A stretch of 64,000 nucleotides of DNA from Dermatemys mawii. Taxonomy: Eukaryota > Chordata > Testudines > Dermatemydidae. The stretch's first letter is position 1. Every line of letters starts with the position of its first letter. Location: positions 50,810,460-50,874,459 of the forward strand of contig ML677326.1 of NCBI GenBank assembly GCA_007922305.1. The letters are read 5' to 3'. Both the position numbers and the translations under genes were made by a program. Shown in pieces: positions 48,270 to 59,350 of the stretch. Below the pieces are notes generated by a model. That model searched no databases and had not been told where the DNA came from. It was given only the letters and a program-made list of their open reading frames with translations.

Positions 48270-49511
48270 ATGAATCCAGAACTGCTGAGGGACATGCTGA
48301 TGACTGTCGCCAGCACATCTCTGTGTGCAGTGGAGCTATTCCTTGACATGCAGGATGACAGTGATGATTCTGAAGATGAGATCGAAGCGGTGAATGCATT
48401 CGACACAAAGCTGCTTGTCTCATTAACGGACATGCTCACGGCTGTTGAACGCCGCTTCTGGGCACGGGAAACGAGCACAGAGTGGTGGGATCGCATCGTC
48501 ATGCAAGTCTGGGACGACGAGCAGTGGCTGCAAAACTTTCGAATGAGAAAAGCCACTTTCATGGGACTGTGTGCTGAACTCGCCCCTGCCCTGCGGCGCA
48601 AGGACACCAGACTGAGAGCTGCCCTCCCGGTGGAGAAGCGGGTGGCTATCGCGATCTGGAAGCTGGCTACCCCAGACAGCTACCGATCGGTGGCCAACCA
48701 CTTTGGGGTTGGAAAGTCGACCATTGGAGTTGTGCTGATGCAAGTGTGCAGGGCCATCAATCGCATCCTGCTACGAAAAATCGTGACTCTGGATAACGTG
48801 CATGACATCGTGGCTGGCTTTGAAGAAATGGGTTTCCCTAACTGTGGTGGGGCGATAGATGGGACCCATATACCCATTCTCGCGCCCGCCCACCTAGCTG
48901 AGGAGTACGTTAACCGAAAGGGGTACTTCTCCATGGTTCTCCAGGCGCTTGTGGATCACCGTGGGCGTTTTACTGACATTAACGCTGGCTGGTCTGGAAA
49001 GGTGCATGACGCACGCATCTTCCGCAACACCGGCCTGTTCATGAAGCTGCAAGCCGGGACTTTTTTCCCAGACCAGAGGATCCCCGTGGGGGAAGTGGAA
49101 ATGCCCATAGTGATTCTTGGTGACCCTGCTTACCCTTTAATGCCCTGGCTCATGAAACCGTACACAGGGAGCCTGGACAGCAGTCAGGAAAGGTTCAACT
49201 ACAGGCTTAGCCGTTGTCGAATGACTGTGGAGTGTGCTTTTGGGCGTCTCAAGGCGCGCTGGCGTTGTCTTTATGGGAGGCTAGATTTGGCCGAGGGTAG
49301 TATCTCCGCGGTTATTTCCGCATGCTGTGCCCTACATAATCTTTGTGAGCGGAAGGGCGAAGGCTTCACTCAGGCATGGTCCTCTGAGGTTCAACGTCTG
49401 GAGGCCACATATGCCCAGCCAGAGAGCAGGGTTCATGGAGGGGACCAGCGCGAGGCTGTTAGGATCAGGGAAGCCTTGAGGGAGCATTTTGAGGCTGAAA
49501 GCCAGTTCTAA
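48270..49511 (+). CDS. PIF/Harbinger transposase (DDE_Tnp_4, HARBI1-like), 413 aa
   Basis: The chosen start is the ATG at 48270 (MNPELLRDM); the frame stays open 26 codons upstream but only with a GTG. An acidic N-terminus (DDSDDSEDEIE) is followed by a helix-turn-helix near residues 110-150 (YRSVANHFGVGKSTIG). The nuclease core has GAIDGTHIPI (D197), HDARIFRN (D247), ILGDPAYPLMPW (D285) and MTVECAFGRLKARW (E321). D285 and E321 are 35 residues apart, fitting a DDE triad D197-D285-E321. Length is near the family norm (350-450 aa). No stops or frameshifts. The enzyme would cut and rejoin element ends in the nucleus, with the Myb/SANT protein assisting import and end binding. It is followed by AATAAA at 49611. 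Confidence 0.92.
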   Translation: MNPELLRDMLMTVASTSLCAVELFLDMQDDSDDSEDEIEAVNAFDTKLLVSLTDMLTAVERRFWARETSTEWWDRIVMQVWDDEQWLQNFRMRKATFMGLCAELAPALRRKDTRLRAALPVEKRVAIAIWKLATPDSYRSVANHFGVGKSTIGVVLMQVCRAINRILLRKIVTLDNVHDIVAGFEEMGFPNCGGAIDGTHIPILAPAHLAEEYVNRKGYFSMVLQALVDHRGRFTDINAGWSGKVHDARIFRNTGLFMKLQAGTFFPDQRIPVGEVEMPIVILGDPAYPLMPWLMKPYTGSLDSSQERFNYRLSRCRMTVECAFGRLKARWRCLYGRLDLAEGSISAVISACCALHNLCERKGEGFTQAWSSEVQRLEATYAQPESRVHGGDQREAVRIREALREHFEAESQF

Positions 49512-49525
49512 AGTGAGGTGCAGAT

Positions 49526-49549
49526 GGAGGGAGGGAGGGAGGGAGGGAG
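49526..49549. repeat. (GGGA)n tract in the transposase 3' UTR
   Basis: Six GGGA tetramers begin 15 bp after the transposase stop codon. Confidence 0.85.
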
Positions 49550-49610
49550 CATTCTTTTAACAGGAACAGGCATTTGCTTTTCTGTAGCCTGTAATAATGT
49601 ATGTACACTT

Positions 49611-49616
49611 AATAAA
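49611..49616 (+). terminator. Poly(A) signal of the transposase gene
   Basis: AATAAA 100 bp after the stop, the only such signal before the opposing gene. Confidence 0.6.
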
Positions 49617-49645
49617 AAAACCCCATTTATTAAGAAGACAATTCA

Positions 49646-49651
49646 TTTATT
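49646..49651 (-). terminator. Poly(A) signal of the Myb/SANT gene
   Basis: AATAAA on the minus strand, 90 bp beyond that gene's stop at 49741. The two opposing signals are 29 bp apart. Confidence 0.6.
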
Positions 49652-49740
49652 GAACAGGTACTTCGGTTGCTGAAAGAAAATATTGTGATGCATGTGAGGG
49701 GGAAGGCAGGGGAGGTGCAATGGGGGTGTCGTGGGGTCAG

Positions 49741-51783
49741 TCAGAGATCGGAGTATGTCCGGGTCTCTGAGTCTCCAGTGCCCTCACAGTGGCCATGTCC
49801 CCCGAACCCCATTTGCGGTGGCCAGTAAGGCATGTTATTAGGGGTAGACTGCAGTGGATAATGGTCTGGGGTCTGGGGGTTGTCCGGTGAAGACAGAGGG
49901 GTTGGAGGCAGCTGTGGATGGTGATAACCATTTGGCTGATGATAGTGGCCTGGAGGGTACAGAGGCAAAGAAGGGGAAGGGAGTTGGGGCAAACGATAAT
50001 TGGGGTGGTGGGTGCGGAGCTTCTCCTCCTGAAGGGTGACAAGCCGCTGCATAGTCTGCAATTGAAGCTGCAGTAATGAGAGCAGCTTGTCGGTGCTTTT
50101 CCGGTGGTGAATCGCGTTCTCCTTCCGCGCCTTCTCCCTCAACTTGCTCTCATTCTCCCTCCACCTCTGTGCAACTCGATTCTCCGTTACAGCCTGTTGC
50201 ATTACTTGCTGTACAAGATCCTCTTTGCTCCTTCGTGGCCGCTTCCTCAGTCGCCTGAGCCTCTCAGCTGTTGATAAGAGCGATGGCGAAGGGGTGAAGG
50301 ACGACCCTTCTAAAATAAAAAGATACATTTCACAGTGGTTCCCTTGTAAAGAGCAGACATGCCTATCATTCCCCCGCATTCCCCGTTTGCCTGTCCCGCA
50401 GACAGCACAGATACAGCAACGGAGCCCCTGCCATGGTGAGTGGACTCCAGAGGCAAGGGAAATGATTTTTTCCCTGCCCTGAAAAGCTGTGGCGGGGGAG
50501 GGGGTGGGGAGTGCCGGTATGTTGCAGGAGCCACAGTGTGAGCAGCAGGCAGGGGGAAGGATTTCTTCCCTGCCCTGAAAAGCTGTGGCGGGGGTGGGGG
50601 TGTGTGTGTGTGGAGTGCCGGAAAGTGGCAGGAGCCCTACTCTGAACACTGTTCCAACATTCTCCGTAGGTGTTTGTCCTGGAAGATATCTCGTTGCTTC
50701 GAGTCACTGAGGAGCAAAGGGAAGGGATTTTATTAAGATGCGGCTTCCGCCCAGGGCCATATGCAGCGTGCCTATGTGCAGCAATGCTCCCCCCACCCAT
50801 TGTAGCACAGTGGCAGGGACTAGTGACCGGGACCGGGACGGGGACCACGCTGGCTCTCCCGGGAAACCTGCGCAGGCGCATTGCAAGTGCTCTTATTGAG
50901 ACCTTTGAAGAGATTACTGATGATGACTACCGCGAGGTGATAGACTACATCAATGCTCTATTCCACATGTAGGCAAGCATGCAAGCATCCCCTTCCACCC
51001 CAAGCTGCCTGCCTTCCCCATAGAAAAGCAGCTTTACCGCCGCAATGCACTGCTGAGCTGGCCCCTGCAACCGCCGGACGCTGTGGCTGGCCGCCCTCCT
51101 CCTGGCTTTAGAGGAGAGCTCCTGGCTGCATGCCCCCCTGCCCTCCTCCTGGCTTGAACAGAGCACCAGGTGGAATGCCCCCCTCATCCCTTTCCACCCC
51201 AAGCTGCCAGCCTTCCCCATAGAAAAGCAGCTTTACCTCCGCAATCCGCTGCTGAGCTGGCCCCTGCAACCGCCGGACGCTGTGGCTGGCTGCCCTCCTG
51301 GGTTGAGAAGAGCTCCTGGCTGCATGCGTCCAGGGACTCCTCCGTGCCCTGGATCGCTGCTGCCTCGTCCTCATCCTCCTCCTCTTCTTCATCCTCCTGC
51401 TCTTCGTCCTCCTCCTCACCCCCCCCTTCACTGGTGGGCTGGGAAGTGTCCGTGGTGGTCGATGGAGTGACCGTGGGATCACCACCAAGTATCGCGTGCA
51501 GCTCCTTATAAAATCTGCAAGTCACCGGGGCTGCCCCTGAGCGGCCGTTTGCCTCGCGGGCTTTGCGATACGCATTCCTAAGCTCCTTTACCTTAACACG
51601 GCACTGCAGAGTGTCCCGCTCATGGCCTCTTTCTGCCAAGGCCCGTGATATCTGCCCATAGGTGTCAAAATTCCTGCGGCTAGACCGCAGCTGAGACTGA
51701 ACAGCCTCTTCCCCCCAGCAGCTGATGAGGTCCAGCACCTCACTATTGCTCCATGCTGGGGATCGCCTATTGCGAGGAGGCAT
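49741..51783 (-). CDS. Harbinger Myb/SANT (trihelix) DNA-binding protein, two exons, about 371 aa
   Basis: Exon 1 runs from an ATG at 51783 (MPPRNRRSP; an alternative ATG is at 51798) to a donor GGAG|GTAAAG at 51237/51236. The intron ends TTTTATTTTAG at 50310. Exon 2 is 50309-49741, TGA stop. The junction is phase 1 and restores one 372-codon frame. Residues about 8-100 form a trihelix Myb/SANT domain (PAWSNSEVLDLISCWGEEAV, FDTYGQISRALAERG, CRVKVKELRNAYRKA). An acidic Glu/Asp run follows at 115-150. Exon 2 gives a basic nuclear-signal-like AERLRRLRKRPRRSK, a long helix, LLSLLQLQLQTMQRLVTLQE and a proline/tyrosine-rich tail. In Harbinger elements this partner binds element ends and brings the transposase into the nucleus. 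Turtle genomes hold many copies, often annotated as Myb/SANT or ZSCAN29-like. The splice model is inferred from sequence. Confidence 0.82.
50471..50640. repeat. Tandem duplication, about 106-bp unit, in the intron
   Basis: tccctgccctgaaaagctgt occurs at 50471 and again at 50577, followed each time by ggcggggg, a G-rich run and ggagtgccgg. The second copy has a short GT run. Confidence 0.8.
50670..50972 (+). CDS. Candidate 100-codon exon inside the Myb-gene intron, plus strand
   Basis: An open frame begins right after an acceptor-like ttctccgtag at 50660-50669 and ends at TAG 50970-50972. It has balanced, protein-like content: VTEEQREGILLRCG, then AAMLPPPIVAQWQGLV, then LRRRIASALIETFEEITDDD and YREVIDYINALFH. 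It starts with GTG, not ATG, so it would need an upstream exon that I cannot locate. It lies antisense to the Myb-gene intron. It may be a real third gene product of the transposon, a captured exon, or chance in GC-rich DNA. I do not recognise the family. Confidence 0.3.
   Translation: MFVLEDISLLRVTEEQREGILLRCGFRPGPYAACLCAAMLPPPIVAQWQGLVTGTGTGTTLALPGNLRRRIASALIETFEEITDDDYREVIDYINALFHM
50986..51327. repeat. 199-bp tandem duplication of the exon 1 end and splice donor
   Basis: The block from ccccaagctgcc through gagctcctggctgcatgc occurs at about 50998-51142 and again at 51197-51327, offset 199 bp. Each copy carries a minus-strand GTAAAG donor (51236 and 51037). Use of the second donor would add 199 nt and hit a stop at 51184, so the first is taken as functional. 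Confidence 0.85.
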
Positions 51784-52148
51784 GGCACGTGGAGTCATGA
51801 TGATCAATCAGAATGATCACCTGCAACGATTCCCTGAGACCACGCCACGCAATCAATCTGATCAATGAGAATGATCACTTGCAAGGGTTCCCTGAGAGCA
51901 CGCCACGCTTGGCTGGAGCAAACAGGAAGGGGATTTTCAAATTTCCCTGGAACTTTAAAGGGCGGGTCTGACGTGTGGTCACCTGAGGACAGGACAAAAG
52001 AGTTTGCAAGTGATGACCAGAGTGGCTCGAACGGGAATTATGGGACAGGCTGGAGGCCAATTAATATGCAGTGGGTGTCCACATTCTTCCTGTAGCGCTA
52101 CAGCAGGTGCGCTACAGCCCTTATTCCCCATGAGGAGGTGGATTTATA

Positions 52149-52180
52149 ATAGCGCTATAACTCCGCGGTTATAGCGCTAT
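52149..52180. repeat. Subterminal 13-bp perfect inverted repeat in the Harbinger element
   Basis: ATAGCGCTATAAC (52149-52161), a 6-bp spacer tccgcg, then GTTATAGCGCTAT (52168-52180). Each arm contains the AGCGCT palindrome that recurs at both ends of the element. Confidence 0.92.
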
Positions 52181-52235
52181 TAGTGCCTTGCCAGTGTGGA
52201 CGGAGAGTAGGTTATAGCGCTCGTAGGGGCTTTAT

Positions 52236-52266
52236 AGCGCTATAAAGTGCCAGTGTAACCATGGGC
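52236..52266 (-). repeat. Right terminal inverted repeat of the Harbinger element
   Basis: Read inward: GCCCATGGTTACACTGG and so on to TATAGCGCT. Target trinucleotide TTA follows at 52267-52269. Confidence 0.85.
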
Positions 52267-52269
52267 TTA

Positions 52270-55200
52270 CTGCAGAGGCAGCTACCATTTTATGTCTGAA
52301 TGCAGTCTGTCACAGGAGACATGCATGCAAATAAACAGTCTGATTCTCCACTCCTCTGCACCTTGGGCAGTCATTTATCCCTGTGGGAAGTGAAAACACT
52401 ATCATAGCAAAATGGCTGATTTCACGCCCACTTTATCCAGGAATAAATGACTATACAAGGTGGAAAGTAGTGGAAGACCAGAGCCACTGTATGTTCTCTC
52501 AAAGATTTTCCTTTTGTATTCTTGTTTTGCTGTTGTTTAAAGGGACACTCCAACTTGAAATCTAAATGATATGAATATGAGTTAAACATACTTCACTTAC
52601 TGCACCTACTCCAAGTCACCTGAAATTTTACATAGTTCTTTCAACAAAAGAAAGGAAATAAAAACCGAAATGAATGAAAATCCCCAACCCTTTAACTTTC
52701 TAAGAACTAAAAATGGCACAGACATTTTTTCCCCTTGCAGGTTAACAATAAGGTATGTGACACAGCAGGATGTGTCATAACAACTGGGTATTATTCTTGA
52801 CTCCACCATAGACTTTCAATATAATCTGGAATAACGTCTCCTCTAGAATGAGACATATTCAGAGACTGAACCTGTGACTTCTGGATCTCCATGACCTTTT
52901 AATGCCTGAGCTAAATAATCACATCAATTAGCTTGAAGTAGAGCTGATTGAAAAATAAGAGGTGTTACAATGAAAAAAATATTTTTCAGGAAGAATTAAA
53001 ATACTGAATTATTTTAACCAAAAAGGGAAAAATTCAATTTGAAAAAGATGATTTGGTGCCTCATGGGAGTTATAGTTTGGGCATTTTATGATCCCATTTT
53101 ACTCAATAGGCTGGGCTTCCTGGTCTGACTATATCGTTCATGATGCTTGCCACTCTCCCTTCTTGGAGAATAAGAGGAGTACCTGAGAAAATAGAACTAA
53201 AACTCCCAGCAGCATATCCATATCAAATATTTTAGTTTTAAGGCAAAATAGTTTGGTTTTCATGGAAATCCTCATTCCCTACCTTTACTTGTGTTGTAAA
53301 TCACACTAAGGTTTCAGATTGTCCACATATTTTCTTTATTATTTGGAAAATGTAGGGAGAAGAATCCCAAGCTTTTTTTTCTGTCTTCTTGTGATAAATA
53401 AGGAAAGTTAATTTCTACCGTACAAAGTAACCCTAGCCAGAATTTTTCTTAGCTTTCTGATCAACATCAGAAAGAGCAGCTGTGAAGGATTGAAGACTTT
53501 GCTGTGAGAGCCAATGAAGCTTTATAAACAACAGAGATGTTCTGAATCATAAAGTCATATGCTGACTTTGAAAATACCAAAGATAATTATAAAGAACATT
53601 TACTGTTATCTTTAAAGAGAAATTGTCTAATAGTCTCTTGTGCATGAGGCATACAGGTCTTCTATGAACAACTTAAAATAAAAAATAAACTGCAACTGAA
53701 GATTCTCAAAAAAACTGAAAGTAATATTTTTAAAATGCAGTTATGCCACTTTTCCTTGATAGCATTCATTTTTATCACGAGTGAAGCGCATCCAACTTAA
53801 ATGTTTACATTTGACTGACAATGTGTAATTCACACTATTAGAATTTTTTAAAATTAGGGTTCATTTGTAACACAAATACAATATATCACTCTTTAATAGG
53901 TTCTGCAATGCACTTTAATTAGCTCTGTAGAACTTCCTCAAAAAATCTTGGTGCACTACAGTTAGCACTCTCTTGGTGGCAACCTCAGCACAGAGGCCAA
54001 ATACAGAATGGCACTGATACTGAACTACTATTTCATCTCTAGAGATGGTCCCTCGGGCAATGCTGAAGTGTATAGGCAGGGCAGCATGGTGAAGCTACTA
54101 CCACTTCTTGTGCTGCATCTCTTGCACAGATAAATGAATGTAGTCCCCAAGGTACCCTCCACAAAAATAAAACAACAAAAATTATAGCCTCAAAGAATCA
54201 CAGAAACTCATGAAAAGCATGAAGTAGGGGCATGTAGCTGACTACATTTCAGATATCATAAGCACAATATAATTATCACCAGGCCTATTATATTTGGACA
54301 ATTCCAGCTTGTGAAAACTCCCTATTTTAAATCCATTCACTATTGCAGATGTTGTTGTTTCTATTTTCAACTGATGCCATGTAGGAGCAGAATTTTATAA
54401 TTATACTAATTATTACAAGAATTGATGTAAACTTTGATTTTATTTTGCTGACCACCCTTTTTGAATAACAGAAAGGAATGACCATTTGAGACTGGGATTT
54501 TGTTTTTAACATGAATTTCAATTAGGACTTGTTATAAAGTTTAGTTAGTAAGAGACAGGATTTTGTATTGTGTCCATGATAAATACATTAGAGAAATGTT
54601 GAAGGCCTAAAGCCCCAATATAAATTGTTTTAGTTATAAAATTTAGCAAGGCTTGATTTACAATGTATTCTGCTGAATATAAAATACTGCTGTCTGTATA
54701 CCTTTGAAAGTTTCTGTAAAACATTGTTTGTGTGAATGAGGAATGCATGCATCAGGAAAAGATAAGGTGTGAATGTCCAGATGGTTAAGAAAAGTGAGAG
54801 ACTTAAAAAGACCAGCAAACAATCAAAAAACATCCATTGTATTTAATGCTAAACATGGTAAGCAGCATTAACTGGCCTCAAAGGTGAGGCAAGCACCCCC
54901 AAAGGCAACACAACAAATAAAAAATAACAATGGGAAGCTCAACAATAACTATCCAATGATAACAGCAGAAAACCACAAGATTAACACCACTTAAGGACTA
55001 ATGATTACAGGATGACACTGCAAAATGCATGGACTCAAATAAAAATGTACAGCTATAAAGATGGGGTGTTTTGCTATAAAATTCTGAGTTCAGTCCTGAA
55101 AAGCCTCGAAGCATCGGATCATGACTGACAGAGCCCAGTTCCTTACTCGTGGTCAATCTAACTGGCCATTAGATTGACTCAAACTACAACAGACTGGTAA

Positions 55201-58200
55201 CTATAAAAATCAACTATCAGGGTGTGTGTGCGTGTGTGTGTGTGTGTGTGTGTAACTAAAAAGCATATGCTAACTGTTGTATTTTTTAATAAATATGGTG
55301 TATTGGCCTTCTCTCTTATAAAAGATCCTGTGGTACTTTTTATAGATACCATAACAGCCACACTTTGCCTTTTTTGAAGATGGCCCCTTTCTGAGGGGAA
55401 AGAAAGCAAAAGAAAAGACAACAAGCATCTTTAATTGAACTAGCATTAGATTTGTGCGAAAGTCACACTGAATTTCAAGGACAACCAAACTAAGCGCCGA
55501 TTTCAAGCCCACCACCCATTTCACAAATATAGAAAGAAGAATACAGGTCTGTATGGGAACTATAACTACAAAACTGAAGACCTAGAAAGAAAAGAACAGG
55601 TCTGGGGACTAGGATAATAGGCAACACATTGAGGACATTAATTAAATAAAGATATGTCTTACCTATTAAAGGGGAAGTGGAGTTGAGGGCTTCTAGAAGG
55701 ATCACTCATGGAAGCTGGAATTTAACAATCCTGAAATTTTCCAACTGTGCTGTGCTGCTTATTACAGAAGTAAAATAGTAAGAGCACACAGTTATTATAG
55801 GACATGCTTATAGCTTTTCCTCAGCGTTTCAAAATTTCAGGTTGCTTTCTGAATCAACACCTTGGTTTTCACATTTAATGATACCGTAGGACTCTTCTTT
55901 AAGAATATTTATAAATGATCTCAGTGGATACGTATATTTGCATTCTCCTCCTAATGTTTATTATATGCTTTGCAATGCAGTTATAATCATAGAAGTGTGT
56001 ATTTGCATATTGCAACTTTTTATTCAGTAGTTCTGCTCTTCCTGTGCATTGAGTCATTCCTGCTTACTTTACAGGCTAAGTCTATTACTTTTTATTCACA
56101 TTAGCCCTGCAAAGCAAGCTCATACCATTTTGTCATACCATCAGCCAAATTGCTGATTGATTATTGCGGATGACAGAAAAAGAAGGAAACAAAACACAAC
56201 TCAACTTTCAGATTCCAAGATGAGTCTGAGATACTACTACTGGTTCAACAATTAGTAACAATGAAAAATTTTAAGTGGAGAATTCCAGTATAGCTATAAG
56301 TACGAGTGATTCCATATCAAATATGTTCAGTTTACAAGAGAAGAGGTATTTTTTTTTCCTAACTGCTGATGCTTCAAACTCATTCTGGGATCCTACAGTG
56401 TCTTTCAAGGAAAAACTAAGGTATGGTGGCTGAAAACAACATGCAACGTTGAAAGGTTGGAGAAAAGATATAAGCATGTCCTATAATAGTGGCATGTGTT
56501 CACTGTTATACTTCTGCAATCAGCAGCACTCATGCTGTCAGAATGTGAATATTCAGGGAGTGAAATAGATTCATCGTAAATGATTTCCAGGCTCCCAATG
56601 AAGCAGGTGTACTTGTGGTACTGACACAGCACATGTGGAAAGGAAAATAAAAAAGAACCAGTATCAAGAAGGTGGTTACTTGCGTGTTCTCTATCTCAGC
56701 TGATGACAACTGCAATGTCTCAGCTTCTGGGTAAAAGGATGCCAGAAGCAAAAGAATTATAGCTGGATGTGTTCTTCTTTTGCCCTTGTATATTAAGAAT
56801 TTGTGTGTGAAGATCTACATACTTTTGACTGGTTTTGGACCTCAGTAATTTTGTGAAATTGTCTGAAAACCACCTGCTGTCTAAGAAGAAGACCACAAAT
56901 TGGTATTTGCTTTATGATTTACTCTTTTTTTAACAGAGTAGACTTGGGCTCTGAGCAACAAACAAATATACAAAAAACAGAACAAACCCCCATATAACAT
57001 GCCAATTTAGAGATTATTTCATTCAGAGTACTGTTCTTTAAGCTGAAAACATGATTTTTCTTTAAAACCTTCTTTCCTTTACCCCCACCCCACCCCCGAA
57101 TACTCACAGTGCTTATTTCCATACTTCTATAGGCCACAGGGCAACTCCTTTTGGGACTGAGACTGTAGTTTTGTGTTTAACAAATAACAATTAAATTGGG
57201 AAGATATAAAGTGCCGCATTTTAAAACTGCTGTCTGACAACCATGAGAACTCTGTACTGTAATGGAGCCAATGGTCTTGTGCTATAATTCCAAAGAAATT
57301 ATTATTATAATATATAAAGTATTTAAATGACAATTATTACATATTTAAGTTCTGTAACTTTTTTTCCAACTTGCTGGCACTCTAGTAGTGGAGTAATTCT
57401 CAGAAATAATGTTACATTTCTTCATATTTACATATTTTAAATAGGAGAACAAATGAACAATACAGTCATGAACAGTCAATATTCCTGTTTCTGCACAAAT
57501 ACCTTTGTTCATATGAAACTATAGTATAGATATTCATAGACATATGACAAACAGCCATTCCCCAAACATTTGTGTGAACAAAATTCTTTTTATATAAACA
57601 CCTGCTAATCAGGTCAGATTCTAATCTCATTTACATTGATGTAAATCTGGGGGATCTCACATTGCTGTAAATCAGAGAAGATTTTGGTCTGTATTCAATA
57701 GAGATGGTCAGAAACATAGTTACAACAAACCAACCACTCACATTTGAATGAATTAATGCAAACATTGTTTTTGCAATACTTAACCAGACCTAGTTTGGAA
57801 AAAAATCACAGTTCTCAAAATTTTAAACCAATAACCAACCTTTAATAATCTGTCTTCTGGCTTTAAGGTACATCACAGTGAAGAAAATACATCTCATCAT
57901 GTGTGCACTGTCTGAACTTGATCAAGCATATCCTAATTCACAATGACAGTAACTTGAATGATCTGTTATGTATGGCACATAAAAACCTGTGTTCACTTCA
58001 GCCACTCTGTGAAGCCTCATAAAATTTTGAGAGTTACAGTAAACTAACAATATATGGCTGCATCAACTGAAGCAAGAAATACCCATCACAGTCTCTCTTT
58101 TACATGCTCTAAAGGCTCCTGACACAGAGAAAAAAGCAGGAGGACTACAATCTTAAATATAGCATAAGTAATGAGGTCAGTGGGGCTTTATGCCAAACAC

Positions 58201-59104
58201 CAAAACTTATTTTCTGAGCATGCCACTCAAACGGAATTTAATTAGATATTCAATGCTACAAACTAATTTACCATAATAAGAGACATGCAGGTGTTTTAAA
58301 GTCAAGTTGCCTTGAGAAACTGGTCACTTGAATGTAAGGTTTTAATTTCATCAATTTGTGTGGATTTATTTACATCTCTGAATATGTTCTTGTTATCTAA
58401 TTCTGCCATTAGCATTATACAGCGAGCAGGCTGTTGAAGAGGTTCATGATAAGAATGCGCTAGATTGCCAAACTGATAGATTACTGACTGTATTGATATA
58501 AAGGATTATAGACTGTAACTATAATCAGTGTTTTGCTATTTATCAAAATAGATTTTCACATCTTTCAAGTTGGAGATGACATAGATTGTTTTCTTTGAAA
58601 AGCCAGCATAAATTAATAGTATTTCCATGTTACTTCTGTAAAATATATACTTGTTTTTCCATGAATATTTACTCATTCAATAAAACAAATGGTACTTAGG
58701 CTAGCTGAAATTTGATTTGGGGGATATATTTTAAAGGAAAGTACAGATGTTTATTTTTAATAATTTTTAAATGTTTATAACTTAGCATTTTCACAGTTGT
58801 GCAAAATTGTGGGTTTTAAGCCTTTTTCCTCTACCAAATTAAAATTTCACAGTTGTAGGAAAATATGGGGGTCATACTATAGGTGGAGTCAGACAGTAAT
58901 TATTTAATGACAGTAGACACTGAGATTCAAAAAGTTATAGCTTTATAACTACTAAAACACAAATTGTTAACATCACATATCCTCTAATAAATTCTCAAGT
59001 AGCATTTTTCTTACTTTGCTTAACTGTAAATTTCAGTTACCATTAACAGAAATATTTGTTGTTGTTTGTGTGTATTGTGAAATCAACATTTACCAATAAA
59101 AGTC
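52270..59104. other. AT-rich noncoding DNA
   Basis: No gene seen. 53053-53216 has loosely inverted ends (tcatgggagttatagtt against aactaaaactcccagc) and may be an old MITE. 57603-57690 (ctcatttacattgatgtaaa, ttgctgtaaatcag) matches an old reptile repeat phrase. Small frames at 56405-56751 have a hydrophobic start but no identifiable domain. Confidence 0.45.
55221..55253. repeat. (GT)n microsatellite
   Basis: About sixteen GT dinucleotides with one C interruption. Confidence 0.9.
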
Positions 59105-59350
59105 TAATCCTTCCAAGTCTAATAATAATATTCTTAACTTTTATAGTGCTTTGCACCCAAGGATCTTAAAGTATTTTATAAATATTAATTAACCCTCATA
59201 ACACTTCTGTAAGATAGGCATAACACTTGTGTGAGATAGACACCCCCAATTTAAAGTATCCAAGTCATGTGGAATTTAAGTGACTTACCCTAGATCACAC
59301 AGAAAGTATATCTGGGGAAAGAGCCCTGCTTTCTGAGTCACAGCCTGATG
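59105..59350 (-). repeat. MIR/CORE-SINE-like repeat, inverted
   Basis: atagtgctttgcacccaagg, agtattttataaatattaat, ctgtaagataggc and gtgacttaccctagatcac follow the order of an inverted MIR-type SINE. Heavily diverged, implying great age. Confidence 0.55.

Larger units (their letters stand above)
47900..52266. mobile_element. Complete PIF/Harbinger DNA transposon, 4367 bp
   Basis: Terminal inverted repeats (47900-47931 and 52236-52266) share ATGGTTACACT and TATAGCGCT. The flanking trinucleotides are TTA on both sides (47897-47899, 52267-52269), the TWA target of PIF/Harbinger. Inside are the two proteins this superfamily uses: a DDE transposase on the plus strand and a Myb/SANT-domain protein on the minus strand, converging. 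Both frames are open once one canonical intron is removed, so the copy may be young and potentially mobile or able to mobilise relatives. GC content of the coding parts is far above the flanks. Confidence 0.93.

Noticed and set aside
49741..50649. A single 302-codon minus-strand protein here
   Set aside because: The part upstream of 50310 is intron: a clear acceptor lies at 50310, and only the downstream part continues the Myb/SANT protein in phase.
50670..50972. Calling the intronic plus-strand frame a confirmed gene
   Set aside because: No ATG, no upstream exon and no recognised family; kept as a low-confidence candidate only.
56405..56751. Possible host exon with a signal-peptide-like start (minus strand)
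   Set aside because: Two frames overlap, no conserved domain or convincing splice sites, and no supporting neighbour.
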